A stretch of DNA of 64,000 bases from Burkholderia diffusa (lineage in GTDB: Bacteria > Pseudomonadota > Gammaproteobacteria > Burkholderiales > Burkholderiaceae): positions 124,001-188,000 of the forward strand of contig NZ_CABVPN010000003.1 of NCBI RefSeq assembly GCF_902499115.1, in the 5' to 3' direction. Positions 56,101-64,000 of this stretch are shown piece after piece; positions within the stretch are counted from its first letter, which is position 1; each line of letters starts with the position of its first letter. Made by a program: the position numbers and the translations under genes. The notes below the pieces were generated by a model. The model was not told the origin of the DNA. It worked only from the letters and a program-made list of their open reading frames with translations, and ran no database searches.

Positions 56101-56931
56101 GTGAGTCTCTGGTTTCTGATATTCCTGAGCGTCCTGCAGGGCGTCACCGAACTCTTCCCCGTCAGCAGTCTCGGCCACACGCTGCTCGTGCCCGCGCTGT
56201 TCGGCATGCACATCGACAAGCACGCACCGCAGTTGCTGCCGTTCCTCGTCGCGCTGCACCTCGGCACCGCGCTCGCACTGCTGTGGTACTTCCGCGCACG
56301 CTGGATCGCGCTGATCAGCGGCTTCTTCGCGCAGCTCGGCGGCCGCAAGAACGACGACGGACACCTGATGTGGGCGCTGATCATCGGCACGATCCCGACC
56401 GGGATCGTCGGCCTGCTGCTCGAGAAGCGCATCGAGCGCGTGTTCCACGACCTGCGGATCGTCGCGATCGCCCTGATCATCAACGGCGTGCTGCTGTGGG
56501 TCGGCGATCGGATCCAGCGCAGCCGTGCACACCAGCCGCCCGAGAAGATGACGTTCAAGCAGGCGTTCTTCGTGGGCCTCGCGCAGATCGGCGCGCTGAT
56601 CCCGGGTTTTTCGCGCAGCGGGCTGACGATGATCGCCGGTAACGCGGCGGGGCTGACGGCGGAAAAGGCGGCGGAGTTTTCGTTCCTGCTCGGCACGCCG
56701 ATCATTTTTGCGGCGGGCGTGCTGGAACTGCCGAAGCTGTTCCATGCACGCGATCAGCTCGCGGACGCGCTGCTCGGTGGCGTGCTGACGGCGATTGCCG
56801 CTTATCTGAGCGTGCGGTTCTTGATGCGCTATTTCGAAGGGCGCGGGCGGCTGGCTTCGTTCGGCGTGTATTGCGTGATTGCCGGAGTGTTTTGCCTCGG
56901 GTGGTTCATGCTGCATCCGCAGCCGGTTTGA
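56101..56931 (+). CDS. uppP: Undecaprenyl-diphosphate phosphatase
   Basis: The 276-residue polytopic membrane enzyme (BacA) recycles undecaprenyl diphosphate to the monophosphate carrier for murein and O-antigen synthesis; high dosage confers bacitracin resistance. Motifs are SVLQGVTELFPVSSLGHTLLVP (Glu and Ser active-site region) and IGALIPGFSRSGLTMIAG (Pro-Gly-x-Ser-Arg-Ser). Start is GTG 56101 after AAAGGACC. It stands before tRNA-Arg. Confidence 0.95.
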   Translation: MSLWFLIFLSVLQGVTELFPVSSLGHTLLVPALFGMHIDKHAPQLLPFLVALHLGTALALLWYFRARWIALISGFFAQLGGRKNDDGHLMWALIIGTIPTGIVGLLLEKRIERVFHDLRIVAIALIINGVLLWVGDRIQRSRAHQPPEKMTFKQAFFVGLAQIGALIPGFSRSGLTMIAGNAAGLTAEKAAEFSFLLGTPIIFAAGVLELPKLFHARDQLADALLGGVLTAIAAYLSVRFLMRYFEGRGRLASFGVYCVIAGVFCLGWFMLHPQPV

Positions 56932-57114
56932 CGGTTGCGGTGCCGGTTGCGCGTCGCGCATGATATGACGCGATGATCGGGTATAATTTCGGGCTCGGCT
57001 TCATGCCGGGCCCGTTTCGTATCGGGGCTTTGAGTCCGGTTTGTGCCGTGTTGTGCTCGAAGCCTTTCGCGTCAAATGCGGCCCGGGTTGTGTGGCCGTG
57101 TCTTTTCCCCTCGA

Positions 57115-57191
57115 CCGCCCTTAGCTCAGTTGGATAGAGCAACGGCCTTCTAAGCCGTAGGTCACACGTTCGAATCGTGTAGGGCGGGCCA
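57115..57191 (+). tRNA. tRNA-Arg(TCT)
   Basis: The 77-nt gene folds with acceptor CCGCCCT/AGGGCGG, D-arm GCTC...GAGC, anticodon stem ACGGC/GCCGT with loop CTTCTAA (anticodon TCT), T-arm ACACG/CGTGT with TTCGAAT loop, discriminator G and encoded CCA. A TATAAT at 56982-56987 may belong to its promoter although it is 130 bp upstream. Confidence 0.95.
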
Positions 57192-57950
57192 GTGAAATCA
57201 GTGCGTTAGCTGGTATTTTCAAATTCCCCATCCTCTGTCGGCATGCTCGTGTAGGCAGCATGCCTGTTGACCAATCCACAGCTGTTCGAGCGTGTCGAGG
57301 TGGTGGGGCGTTAGCGAGCGGACCGAGCAAGCGCAGCAGTTCAAACAAACTGTCGGACAGGATCCGAGATTGGATTTGGCCGACGTTGCGCAATGTGCAA
57401 ATCCGACCAATCCAACTGCTGTTCCGGTTGACGCAGATTCAGGTGATTTCGAGCACAACGGGGCCGTTGACGGAGCGGGCCTTCTTACTGAGCAGTCGCA
57501 GGCTCAACTGCTTGGTCAAGCAGCGCGTACAGAACTGCCTCGAAACCTCACAACATCTAAGCTGGCAGCGGCTTTTGCATGACATGCATGACTGCATGTA
57601 CCAGACGGGTAGGGGGATCAGAGATCACGGAAACTCCTGAACGAAGTGCGCCGATGCGGAAATGCATCGGCGGAGCGACCATATCTGGCCTATTCAGGAA
57701 TGTGATATGTGGTTGAAAAAATGTTAATTCCGAGTCGCGCGCCGATTCGACCTCGCAATCCTGTCAGGGATTTTTGAGATGAGAGGTGGGGTAACATTCC
57801 GCCGATTGCTGTAGCTAATATCGTTGATATTTTCGACTAGTTGAATACGTTGTCCGGTCGCGAGATCGAGAGTGCCGATCGACGGACCCACTGCTGGGTG
57901 GGGGCGATGAGGTTATTCGAATTTCACAATTCGTCGATTCCTGGCAACGC
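57192..57950 (+). other. Accessory-looking region between tRNA-Arg and the exoprotein gene
   Basis: Base composition falls below that of the flanks. Frames on both strands (for example 57260-57640 plus, 57219-57458 minus) have irregular composition, no ribosome site and no recognisable motif, and may be decayed mobile DNA. A 9-bp hairpin without T-run lies at 57649-57672, and TGCATG occurs three times within 57574-57600. No direct repeat of the tRNA end was found. Confidence 0.4.
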
Positions 57951-57980
57951 TTGACACTTGTTGACGCTGTTCGATTAGAT
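57951..57980 (+). promoter_or_regulatory. Promoter candidate for the CdiA/FhaB-type gene
   Basis: TTGACA (57951-57956) and TTAGAT (57975-57980) with 18-bp spacing lie about 60 bp before the ATG at 58041. Confidence 0.4.
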
Positions 57981-58040
57981 TCCGTGCGATGTTCGAAGGC
58001 CGTGAGAGCGGATCAGACGAATCGCGAGTAGACCAAGACC

Positions 58041-61000
58041 ATGAACAAAAACCATTATCGGCTGGTATTCAGCCGCGTGCGGGGTATGTTGATTGCGGTG
58101 GAAGAAACCGCGAGTGCATCAGGTAACGCAGGGCGGGGCGAAATCGGTTTCGCCATTCGTTCGCCGCGCGCATTCGCAAGATTCGCGCTTCGTCATGTGG
58201 CACTCGCGGTACTGGTTGCGGCCGGCGTGGTGCCGATATGGGCCAATGCCCAGGTTGTTGCGGGCGGCGCACACGCCCCGTCCGTGATCCAGACACAGAA
58301 CGGACTTCAACAGGTGAACATCAACCGCCCCGGCTCGTCGGGCGTGTCGATGAACACGTACAACCAGTTCGATGTACCCAAGCCCGGGATCATTCTCAAC
58401 AACTCCCCGATTAACGTCCAGACTCAACTGGGCGGCATTATCGGCGGGAACCCCAATTTCCAGGCCGGCGATGCGGCGCGTCTGATCGTCAACCAGGTCA
58501 ACAGCAACAACCCGAGCTTTATTCGCGGCAAAGTCGAAATCGGCGGCGCGTCGGCGCAACTCGTGATCGCGAATCAGGCCGGTTTGGTTGTCGATGGTGG
58601 CGGTTTCCTGAATACGAGCCGAGCCACACTGACAACCGGCAATCCGAACTTCGGGCCTGACGGCTCGCTCACGGGTTTCAACGTCAACCAGGGCTTGATT
58701 TCGGTTGTCGGCGCGGGGCTCGACACGGCCAATGTCGATCAGGTGGATTTGTTGGCCCGCGCCGTACAGATCAACGCGAAGGCTTACGCGAAGACCCTGA
58801 ACGTGGTGGCTGGATCGAACCAGGTCGACTACAACACCCTGAACGCCACGCCGATTGCGGGCAATGGCCCCGCGCCCACCATCGCGATCGATGTCAGTCA
58901 ACTCGGCGGCATGTACGCGAATAGGGTGTTTCTCGTTAGTTCCGAGAATGGCGTCGGTGTTGCGAACGCGGGCGACATCGCGGCACAGGCGGGTGATCTG
59001 ACGCTGCAAGCGAACGGCCGCCTCGTGCTGTCGGGGCAGACCAATGCGGCCGGCAATATGTCGCTGTCGGCCTCGGGAGGCATTCAGAACAGCGGCGTCA
59101 CGTATGGCAAACAGTCGGTCACGGTCAACACCGGTGCGGACCTGACCAACAGCGGTGCGTTGACCGCCCAACAGAACCTGACCGCCAACGTCGGCAGTCT
59201 CAACTCGACGGGCACCCTCGGCGCAGGCATCAATGCCGACAGCACGGTCGGCTCGAGTGGCGATCTGAGTGTCACGAGCAGCGGTCAGTTGACCGCAACG
59301 GGGACTAACAGCGCGGCCGGCAACGCGACCTTCGCCGGTAGCGGCGTCGATCTGTCGAACAGTGCGACGGCTGCCAACGGCAACCTCGCGTTGACAGCGA
59401 CGGCGGGCGACGTGAACCTGACTGGCTCGACCGCCAGCGCCAAGGGCGCTGTGAACGCGCAAGCGAGCGGCACGGTTATCAACGACCGGGGCAATCTGTC
59501 CAGCGGCGCGGGCATGACGCTTGGCGGCGGCAACCTGTCGAATCAGGGCGGTCGCGCCAATTCGCAAGGCCCGCTGTCGGTACAGATGGCCAGCACCGTG
59601 TCGAACCAAAACGGCATGCTGAGTTCCCAAAGCACGGCCGACGTTCGCGGGAGTGCGATCCAGAACAATGCCGGGCTGATTCAGAGCGCGGGCAAGCAAA
59701 CGATTGCTGGCGCATCGATCGACAATAGCGCCGGTCGGCTGATCTCCTTGAACGCAGACGGCCTGTCGGTGACGGCAACCGGCGCACTCACGAACGCGGC
59801 CGGCGCGAACGTGAGCGGCGATCCGGGCGGCGTCATCGGCGGCAAGGGTGAAGTGACCGTACAGGGCAACACGGTTACGAACAGCGGCTCGATGTCGGCC
59901 GACGCGAACCTGCACGTGATCGGTCGGAGCGTCGACAACGGCAACGGTATTCTGCACGCCGGGCAGGCCGCGACAGTCGACGCCGGCAATCATTTTGCGA
60001 ATGCCGACGGCCGAGTTGAAGGCCAAAGCGTCGTGTTGAACGGCACGACGCTGGACAACTCCCAAGGCACGGTCAATGCGGCGACGGTCTCGCTGAACGG
60101 TTCGACTCTGCTGAACCACGGCGGTACGGTCACGCAGACCGGCACCGGCCCGATGACGGTTGCGATTACCGACACGCTCGACAACTCGAACAACGGTCTG
60201 ATCCAGACGCGCAGCACGGATCTGTCGCTCGCGCCCGCCGTCCTGATCAACGACAACGGCGGCACGATCACGCACGTCGGCACCGGCACGCTGACGGTCG
60301 GCAACGGTTCGGGTACGCTCAGCAACAAAGCGGGCTCCATTGCCAGCAACGGCCGAACCGTCCTGCAAGGCAAGACGATCGATAACTCGGCCGGTTCGGC
60401 GTCCGGCCAAACGGGCCTCAGCGTCAATGCGGCTGACTCGATTACGAATGCAAGCGGCAAGCTCACGTCGAACGCCAACGTCGACGTGACTGCAGGCGCT
60501 GCACTGATCAACGACGGCGGCGAACTTGGTTCGAAGACGGCGACCACGACGATTCATAGCGGCTCGCTGTCGAACCTCGGCGGCAAAATCGTTTCGCCCA
60601 CGCTCACGGCAACCGTCGCCGGACTCGTGGACAACAGCCAGAATGGCGACATCGAAAGCAATCAGCTCTCACTGACAGCCGCGAACCTGAAGAACCAGGG
60701 CGGCCGCATTTCGCAATGGCAGAGCGGGCCGACCACGCTTGCCATTTCCGGCACGCTCGACAATTCGAACGGCGGCGTCATCCAGAGCAACAGCACGGAC
60801 CTGACGCTCGCACCGGCCGTTCTGGACAACTCCAAGGGCACCATCACGCATGGTGGCACCGGCACACTGACGCTCGCACCGGGTAATGGCGCGGGGACCT
60901 TGCAAAATATCGGCGGCACGATCGGTACCAACGGACAGGCCATCGTGAAGGCCGGTAGTCTGGACAATGGTAGCGGGGTCATCGCCGCCAAACTGGGTTT

Positions 61001-64000
61001 GTCGGCCACGATCGCCGGGGCGATGAACAACGCTCAAGGCCTGATGCGCTCGAACGCGGCGCTGTCGATCATCAGCAACGGGGCGCTGTCGAACCAGCAA
61101 GGGCACATCGAAGCCGGTCAGACGGGTGACGCCAGCACGCTGTCGATTCAGGCCGCATCGATCGACAATACGGATGGCGCTGTGCACGACTTCGGCAGCG
61201 GCGCGATGAACGTGCAGGGCGGCAGCCAGATCGTGAACAGCCATGCGGGCGGTGTCGCCGGCATGGGGCAAATGACGGGGCAAGGCGATGTGACGATCGG
61301 TGCGAGTTCGATCTCGAACACGCAGGGCGGCCAGTTGATGGGCGGATCGCTCCATGTCAAAGGCGATACGGTCGACAATTCCGGCGGGCAATTAGGCAAC
61401 GTCGCCGGCAAGGTTACAAGCGCGACCGGCGACGTGGATGTCACGACGACGGGCGCGATCTCGAACGCCAACGGTTCGATCAGCTCGACTCGCGACCTGA
61501 CGATAGCGGCTTCGACGCTGCTTGGCGGCGGCGCATACAGCGCGACGCACGACGCGACGATCAACCTGCAAGGCAACTTCACGACCACGCCACAGACGCA
61601 GTTCAACATCGGTCACGACCTGACCTTCACGTTGCCGGGTACCTTCGCGAACAGCGCGGACCTGCAATCGGTCAACAACCTGACGGTCAACGCCGGCAAC
61701 ATCGTCAACACGGGGGCGATGACGGCAGGCAGTCTGCTCAGCACGCATTCGGGCGATCTGACGAACTACGGCGCGATGGTCGGGGGCAGCGTCTCGATTC
61801 AGGCCAGCGGCACGGTGTCGAACCTCGGCCCTGTCGCGTTGATCGGCGCATCGGACACGTCGGGCCTGCTGGAAATTCTCGCGCACGACATCGAAAACCG
61901 CGACGACACGACGCTGGGCGATTCGATGCCGACCACGACGATCTTCGGGCTCGGCAAAGTGGCTTTGGCGGGCGGCAAGGATGCGAACGGCAACTACACG
62001 AACGCGGCGTTGATCAACAATTCGTCGGCGGCGATCCAATCGGGCAGCTCGATGGAACTGCACGCCGATAAGGTCACGAACACGCGGCGCGTGATGCAGA
62101 CCTCGGGCAACACGAGTCAGGTCGATCTGGCATTGCTGCAACAGCTCGGCATCAGTATGTCGGGGTGTGCCGCTTACTACATCGCGGCCTGTAGCGGTCA
62201 GGACGTGCACTGGATCAACTTGTTCCACGATCCGAATTACCCGGATTACGATCCCGCGCCGATTATCGCGGCGCTCAAATTGCAGCCGGGCGGTGTCTTT
62301 ACGGTACCGCCGAACGGTGGCCAATGGAACAGCGGCTATCAGTACACGACCTACGAGGGCAAGGCGGTCGCCAACACCGTGACGAATCTGAGCCCGGGCG
62401 CGCAGATCGCGTCCGGTGGCGATCTCGACGCGTCGACGGTCAAGACGTTCCAGAACTACTGGAGCAGCGTGACGGCGGTCGGCAACATCAAGCAGCCCGT
62501 GAGTCTCGATATGGATGGCTGGGGCGCGACCGGCCAGCAAGCGCCGGGCGTGACGGTCACGTATTCCGGGTACTACCACTACAACAACTACGACAACTCG
62601 GAACACAACTGGACCTTGCCGTTCGGCGACAAGCCCTTCGTCGGCGGGCCGGGCGGCTATACGCAAGCCGCGCCGGCCGATGTGCGGCAATACAGCTTGC
62701 CCGACTATCGCTCGACGTGGGGTGCGAACCGCACGATCTCGGGCAACGGCGTGAGCGTGAACAACACGGCGGCCAACGCGACCATTCCGTCGCTCGGCCT
62801 GCTGCCCGGTCAGGCCGTGCCGGGGCTGACGATCGGCACGGTGAGCGGCAACGCGAGCGGCACGCAGTCGGGAGCCGCCGCGATCAAGGGAGGTACGCCC
62901 ACCTGGATCGATCCGGTGATCGCGAGCGCGACCGCCGTGAACGTGCTGAACAACCTGACGATTCCGCAAGGCGGCCTGTACCGGCCGAATCCTGCCCCGA
63001 ACCCGACATACCTCATCGAGACGAACCCCGCGTTCACTCGAATGAACAATTTCCTGTCGAGCGACTATTACCTGAACCAGATCGGCGTGAATCCGCTGAC
63101 GACCGAAAAGCGTCTCGGAGACGGGTTCTACGAGCAGCAGCTCGTGCGCAACCAGGTCACGCAACTGACGGGCAAGGCGGTATTGGGGCCGTATACGGAC
63201 CTTCAGGGTATGTATCAGTCGCTGATGCTGGCGGGGGCTGAATTGTCGAAGTCGCTGAACTTGCCGCTCGGCATGAGCTTGTCGCCGCAGCAGGTGGCCG
63301 CGCTCACGACCAACGTGATCATCATGCAGACCGAGACGGTCGGCGGCCAGCAGGTATTGGTACCGGTCGTGTATCTTGCGAAGGCCGATCAGCAGAACGC
63401 GAACGGTCCGCTGATCACGGCCGGCAATATCGATTTGAAGAACACGCAGGTCTTCACGAACAGCGGCACCGTGAAGGCGGACACGACGCTCGCGCTTCAA
63501 GGCAAGCAGATCGACAACGCATTCGGCGCGCTGCAAAGCGGCGGGCTGATGTCGCTCGACACGACGGGCAACGTGGATCTCACGTCGGCCAATGTGAAGG
63601 CCGGTAGCCTCGACCTGAACGCGGGCAACAAGCTGATTCTGGATACCGCGACGCAGACCACACACCAGGTGAGCCGCGACGGCGCGACGAGCGACAAGAC
63701 GACGCTTGGCCCCACCGCGACCCTGGACGTGAAGGGCGACGCATCGATCAAAACCGGTGGCGACTTCCAGCAGAACGCGGGCAACCTGAACGTCGGCGGG
63801 AACCTGAACGCCGATGTCGGCGGGAACTGGAGTCTCGGCGCGCAGCAGACCGGTGAACACAAGGTCGTGCAGCGTGCGAACGGAGTGTCGGATACGGACC
63901 TCAACAGCGCAACGGGCAGCGCCGTGAGCGTCGGCGGCAAGTCGGCCATCGGTGTCGGCGGCGACCTGACGGCGCTAGGCGCACAACTCAATTTCGGTCA
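58041..64000 (+). CDS. Two-partner-secretion exoprotein, CdiA/FhaB type, 5' part
   Basis: The frame is open from ATG 58041 to the window end (1986 residues visible). Residues 1-25 (MNKNHYRLVFSRVRGMLIAVEETAS) form the extended signal peptide region of TpsA proteins; a hydrophobic core and ANA|QVV cleavage follow near residue 70. The TPS haemagglutination domain runs to about 320, with SGVSMNTYNQFDVPKPGIILNNS, NPNFQAGDAARLIVNQV and NQAGLVVDGGGFLN. A long filament of about 20-residue beta-helix repeats rich in DNS/TNSG follows to about residue 1330, then a non-repetitive section (SMSGCAAYYIAACSGQDVHW..., GLYRPNPAPNPTYLIETNPAF, VTQLTGKAVLGPYTDLQGMYQ) and more FHA-type repeats. Contact-dependent inhibition is likely; the toxin end lies outside. 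Confidence 0.88.
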   Translation, partial: MNKNHYRLVFSRVRGMLIAVEETASASGNAGRGEIGFAIRSPRAFARFALRHVALAVLVAAGVVPIWANAQVVAGGAHAPSVIQTQNGLQQVNINRPGSSGVSMNTYNQFDVPKPGIILNNSPINVQTQLGGIIGGNPNFQAGDAARLIVNQVNSNNPSFIRGKVEIGGASAQLVIANQAGLVVDGGGFLNTSRATLTTGNPNFGPDGSLTGFNVNQGLISVVGAGLDTANVDQVDLLARAVQINAKAYAKTLNVVAGSNQVDYNTLNATPIAGNGPAPTIAIDVSQLGGMYANRVFLVSSENGVGVANAGDIAAQAGDLTLQANGRLVLSGQTNAAGNMSLSASGGIQNSGVTYGKQSVTVNTGADLTNSGALTAQQNLTANVGSLNSTGTLGAGINADSTVGSSGDLSVTSSGQLTATGTNSAAGNATFAGSGVDLSNSATAANGNLALTATAGDVNLTGSTASAKGAVNAQASGTVINDRGNLSSGAGMTLGGGNLSNQGGRANSQGPLSVQMASTVSNQNGMLSSQSTADVRGSAIQNNAGLIQSAGKQTIAGASIDNSAGRLISLNADGLSVTATGALTNAAGANVSGDPGGVIGGKGEVTVQGNTVTNSGSMSADANLHVIGRSVDNGNGILHAGQAATVDAGNHFANADGRVEGQSVVLNGTTLDNSQGTVNAATVSLNGSTLLNHGGTVTQTGTGPMTVAITDTLDNSNNGLIQTRSTDLSLAPAVLINDNGGTITHVGTGTLTVGNGSGTLSNKAGSIASNGRTVLQGKTIDNSAGSASGQTGLSVNAADSITNASGKLTSNANVDVTAGAALINDGGELGSKTATTTIHSGSLSNLGGKIVSPTLTATVAGLVDNSQNGDIESNQLSLTAANLKNQGGRISQWQSGPTTLAISGTLDNSNGGVIQSNSTDLTLAPAVLDNSKGTITHGGTGTLTLAPGNGAGTLQNIGGTIGTNGQAIVKAGSLDNGSGVIAAKLGLSATIAGAMNNAQGLMRSNAALSIISNGALSNQQGHIEAGQTGDASTLSIQAASIDNTDGAVHDFGSGAMNVQGGSQIVNSHAGGVAGMGQMTGQGDVTIGASSISNTQGGQLMGGSLHVKGDTVDNSGGQLGNVAGKVTSATGDVDVTTTGAISNANGSISSTRDLTIAASTLLGGGAYSATHDATINLQGNFTTTPQTQFNIGHDLTFTLPGTFANSADLQSVNNLTVNAGNIVNTGAMTAGSLLSTHSGDLTNYGAMVGGSVSIQASGTVSNLGPVALIGASDTSGLLEILAHDIENRDDTTLGDSMPTTTIFGLGKVALAGGKDANGNYTNAALINNSSAAIQSGSSMELHADKVTNTRRVMQTSGNTSQVDLALLQQLGISMSGCAAYYIAACSGQDVHWINLFHDPNYPDYDPAPIIAALKLQPGGVFTVPPNGGQWNSGYQYTTYEGKAVANTVTNLSPGAQIASGGDLDASTVKTFQNYWSSVTAVGNIKQPVSLDMDGWGATGQQAPGVTVTYSGYYHYNNYDNSEHNWTLPFGDKPFVGGPGGYTQAAPADVRQYSLPDYRSTWGANRTISGNGVSVNNTAANATIPSLGLLPGQAVPGLTIGTVSGNASGTQSGAAAIKGGTPTWIDPVIASATAVNVLNNLTIPQGGLYRPNPAPNPTYLIETNPAFTRMNNFLSSDYYLNQIGVNPLTTEKRLGDGFYEQQLVRNQVTQLTGKAVLGPYTDLQGMYQSLMLAGAELSKSLNLPLGMSLSPQQVAALTTNVIIMQTETVGGQQVLVPVVYLAKADQQNANGPLITAGNIDLKNTQVFTNSGTVKADTTLALQGKQIDNAFGALQSGGLMSLDTTGNVDLTSANVKAGSLDLNAGNKLILDTATQTTHQVSRDGATSDKTTLGPTATLDVKGDASIKTGGDFQQNAGNLNVGGNLNADVGGNWSLGAQQTGEHKVVQRANGVSDTDLNSATGSAVSVGGKSAIGVGGDLTALGAQLNFG
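60139..60905 (+). repeat. Internal duplicated filament module in the exoprotein gene
   Basis: The segments at about 60139-60315 and 60735-60905 encode closely similar runs: TLDNSNNGLIQTRSTDLSLAP...GGTITHVGTGTLTVGNGSG and TLDNSNGGVIQSNSTDLTLAP...KGTITHGGTGTLTLAPGNG. The spacing is about 595 bp. This is a clear example of beta-helix module duplication within the filament. Confidence 0.75.

Noticed and set aside
58119..63860. Two minus-strand frames of more than 800 codons opposite the exoprotein gene
   Set aside because: The plus strand encodes an unmistakable TPS exoprotein with signal, TPS domain and repeats; the antisense frames only reflect its repeats.

Overview
The window is high-GC proteobacterial DNA whose gene content and order point to a Burkholderia cepacia complex species, main chromosome. 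The evidence is the pstSCAB-phoU-phoB-phoR cluster followed by convergent ppk and divergent ppx, the mltD-gloB-methyltransferase-rnhA-dnaQ neighbourhood, carA-leuE-carB-greA, an rlmE-ftsH-folP-glmM string, an intracellular PHA depolymerase, OlsB and malonate decarboxylase. This is judged from protein content; no database search was run.

Layout. Positions 1-13.2 kb hold the 3' end of a malonate decarboxylase epsilon gene (mdcH), a PLD-like secreted protein, a phosphoribosyltransferase, PhaZ, a GST, a ProP-like symporter, YnfA, then dnaQ, rnhA and a methyltransferase facing gloB and mltD, and an MFS transporter. Positions 13.2-25.6 kb are core metabolism and cell machinery: carA, leuE, carB, greA, a YhbY-type CRM protein, rlmE, ftsH, folP and glmM. 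Positions 25.9-36.8 kb form the phosphate block: a five-half-site PHO-box array drives pstSCAB-phoU-phoB-phoR, and ppk and ppx diverge from a region sharing a 13-nt PHO-box core with the pst promoter. High-affinity uptake, its two-component control and polyphosphate turnover thus sit together.

A genomic island occupies about 37.41-47.73 kb. It is bounded by a 47-bp direct repeat of the 3' part of a tRNA-Pro(TGG) gene and has visibly lower and more uneven GC. It carries a broken integrase, an orphan type VI secretion module (VgrG, lipase effector, Tli4-like lipoprotein immunity protein, PAAR tip), a protein of five tandem zinc-ribbon repeats with a frameshift in the first, an AT-richer gap with an 11-bp inverted repeat, and two small genes of mobile-element type. 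The island replaced the original tRNA terminator with its own.

After the island come sixA, olsB, several very small membrane or lipoprotein genes, a MATE exporter, a DUF2288 protein, an acyl-CoA synthetase, an NlpD-like amidase activator, an aldose epimerase, uppP and tRNA-Arg(TCT). Downstream of that tRNA, after about 850 bp without a convincing gene, a giant two-partner-secretion exoprotein of the CdiA/FhaB type begins at 58041 and runs off the window. Its C-terminal toxin, immunity gene and TpsB partner are not visible.
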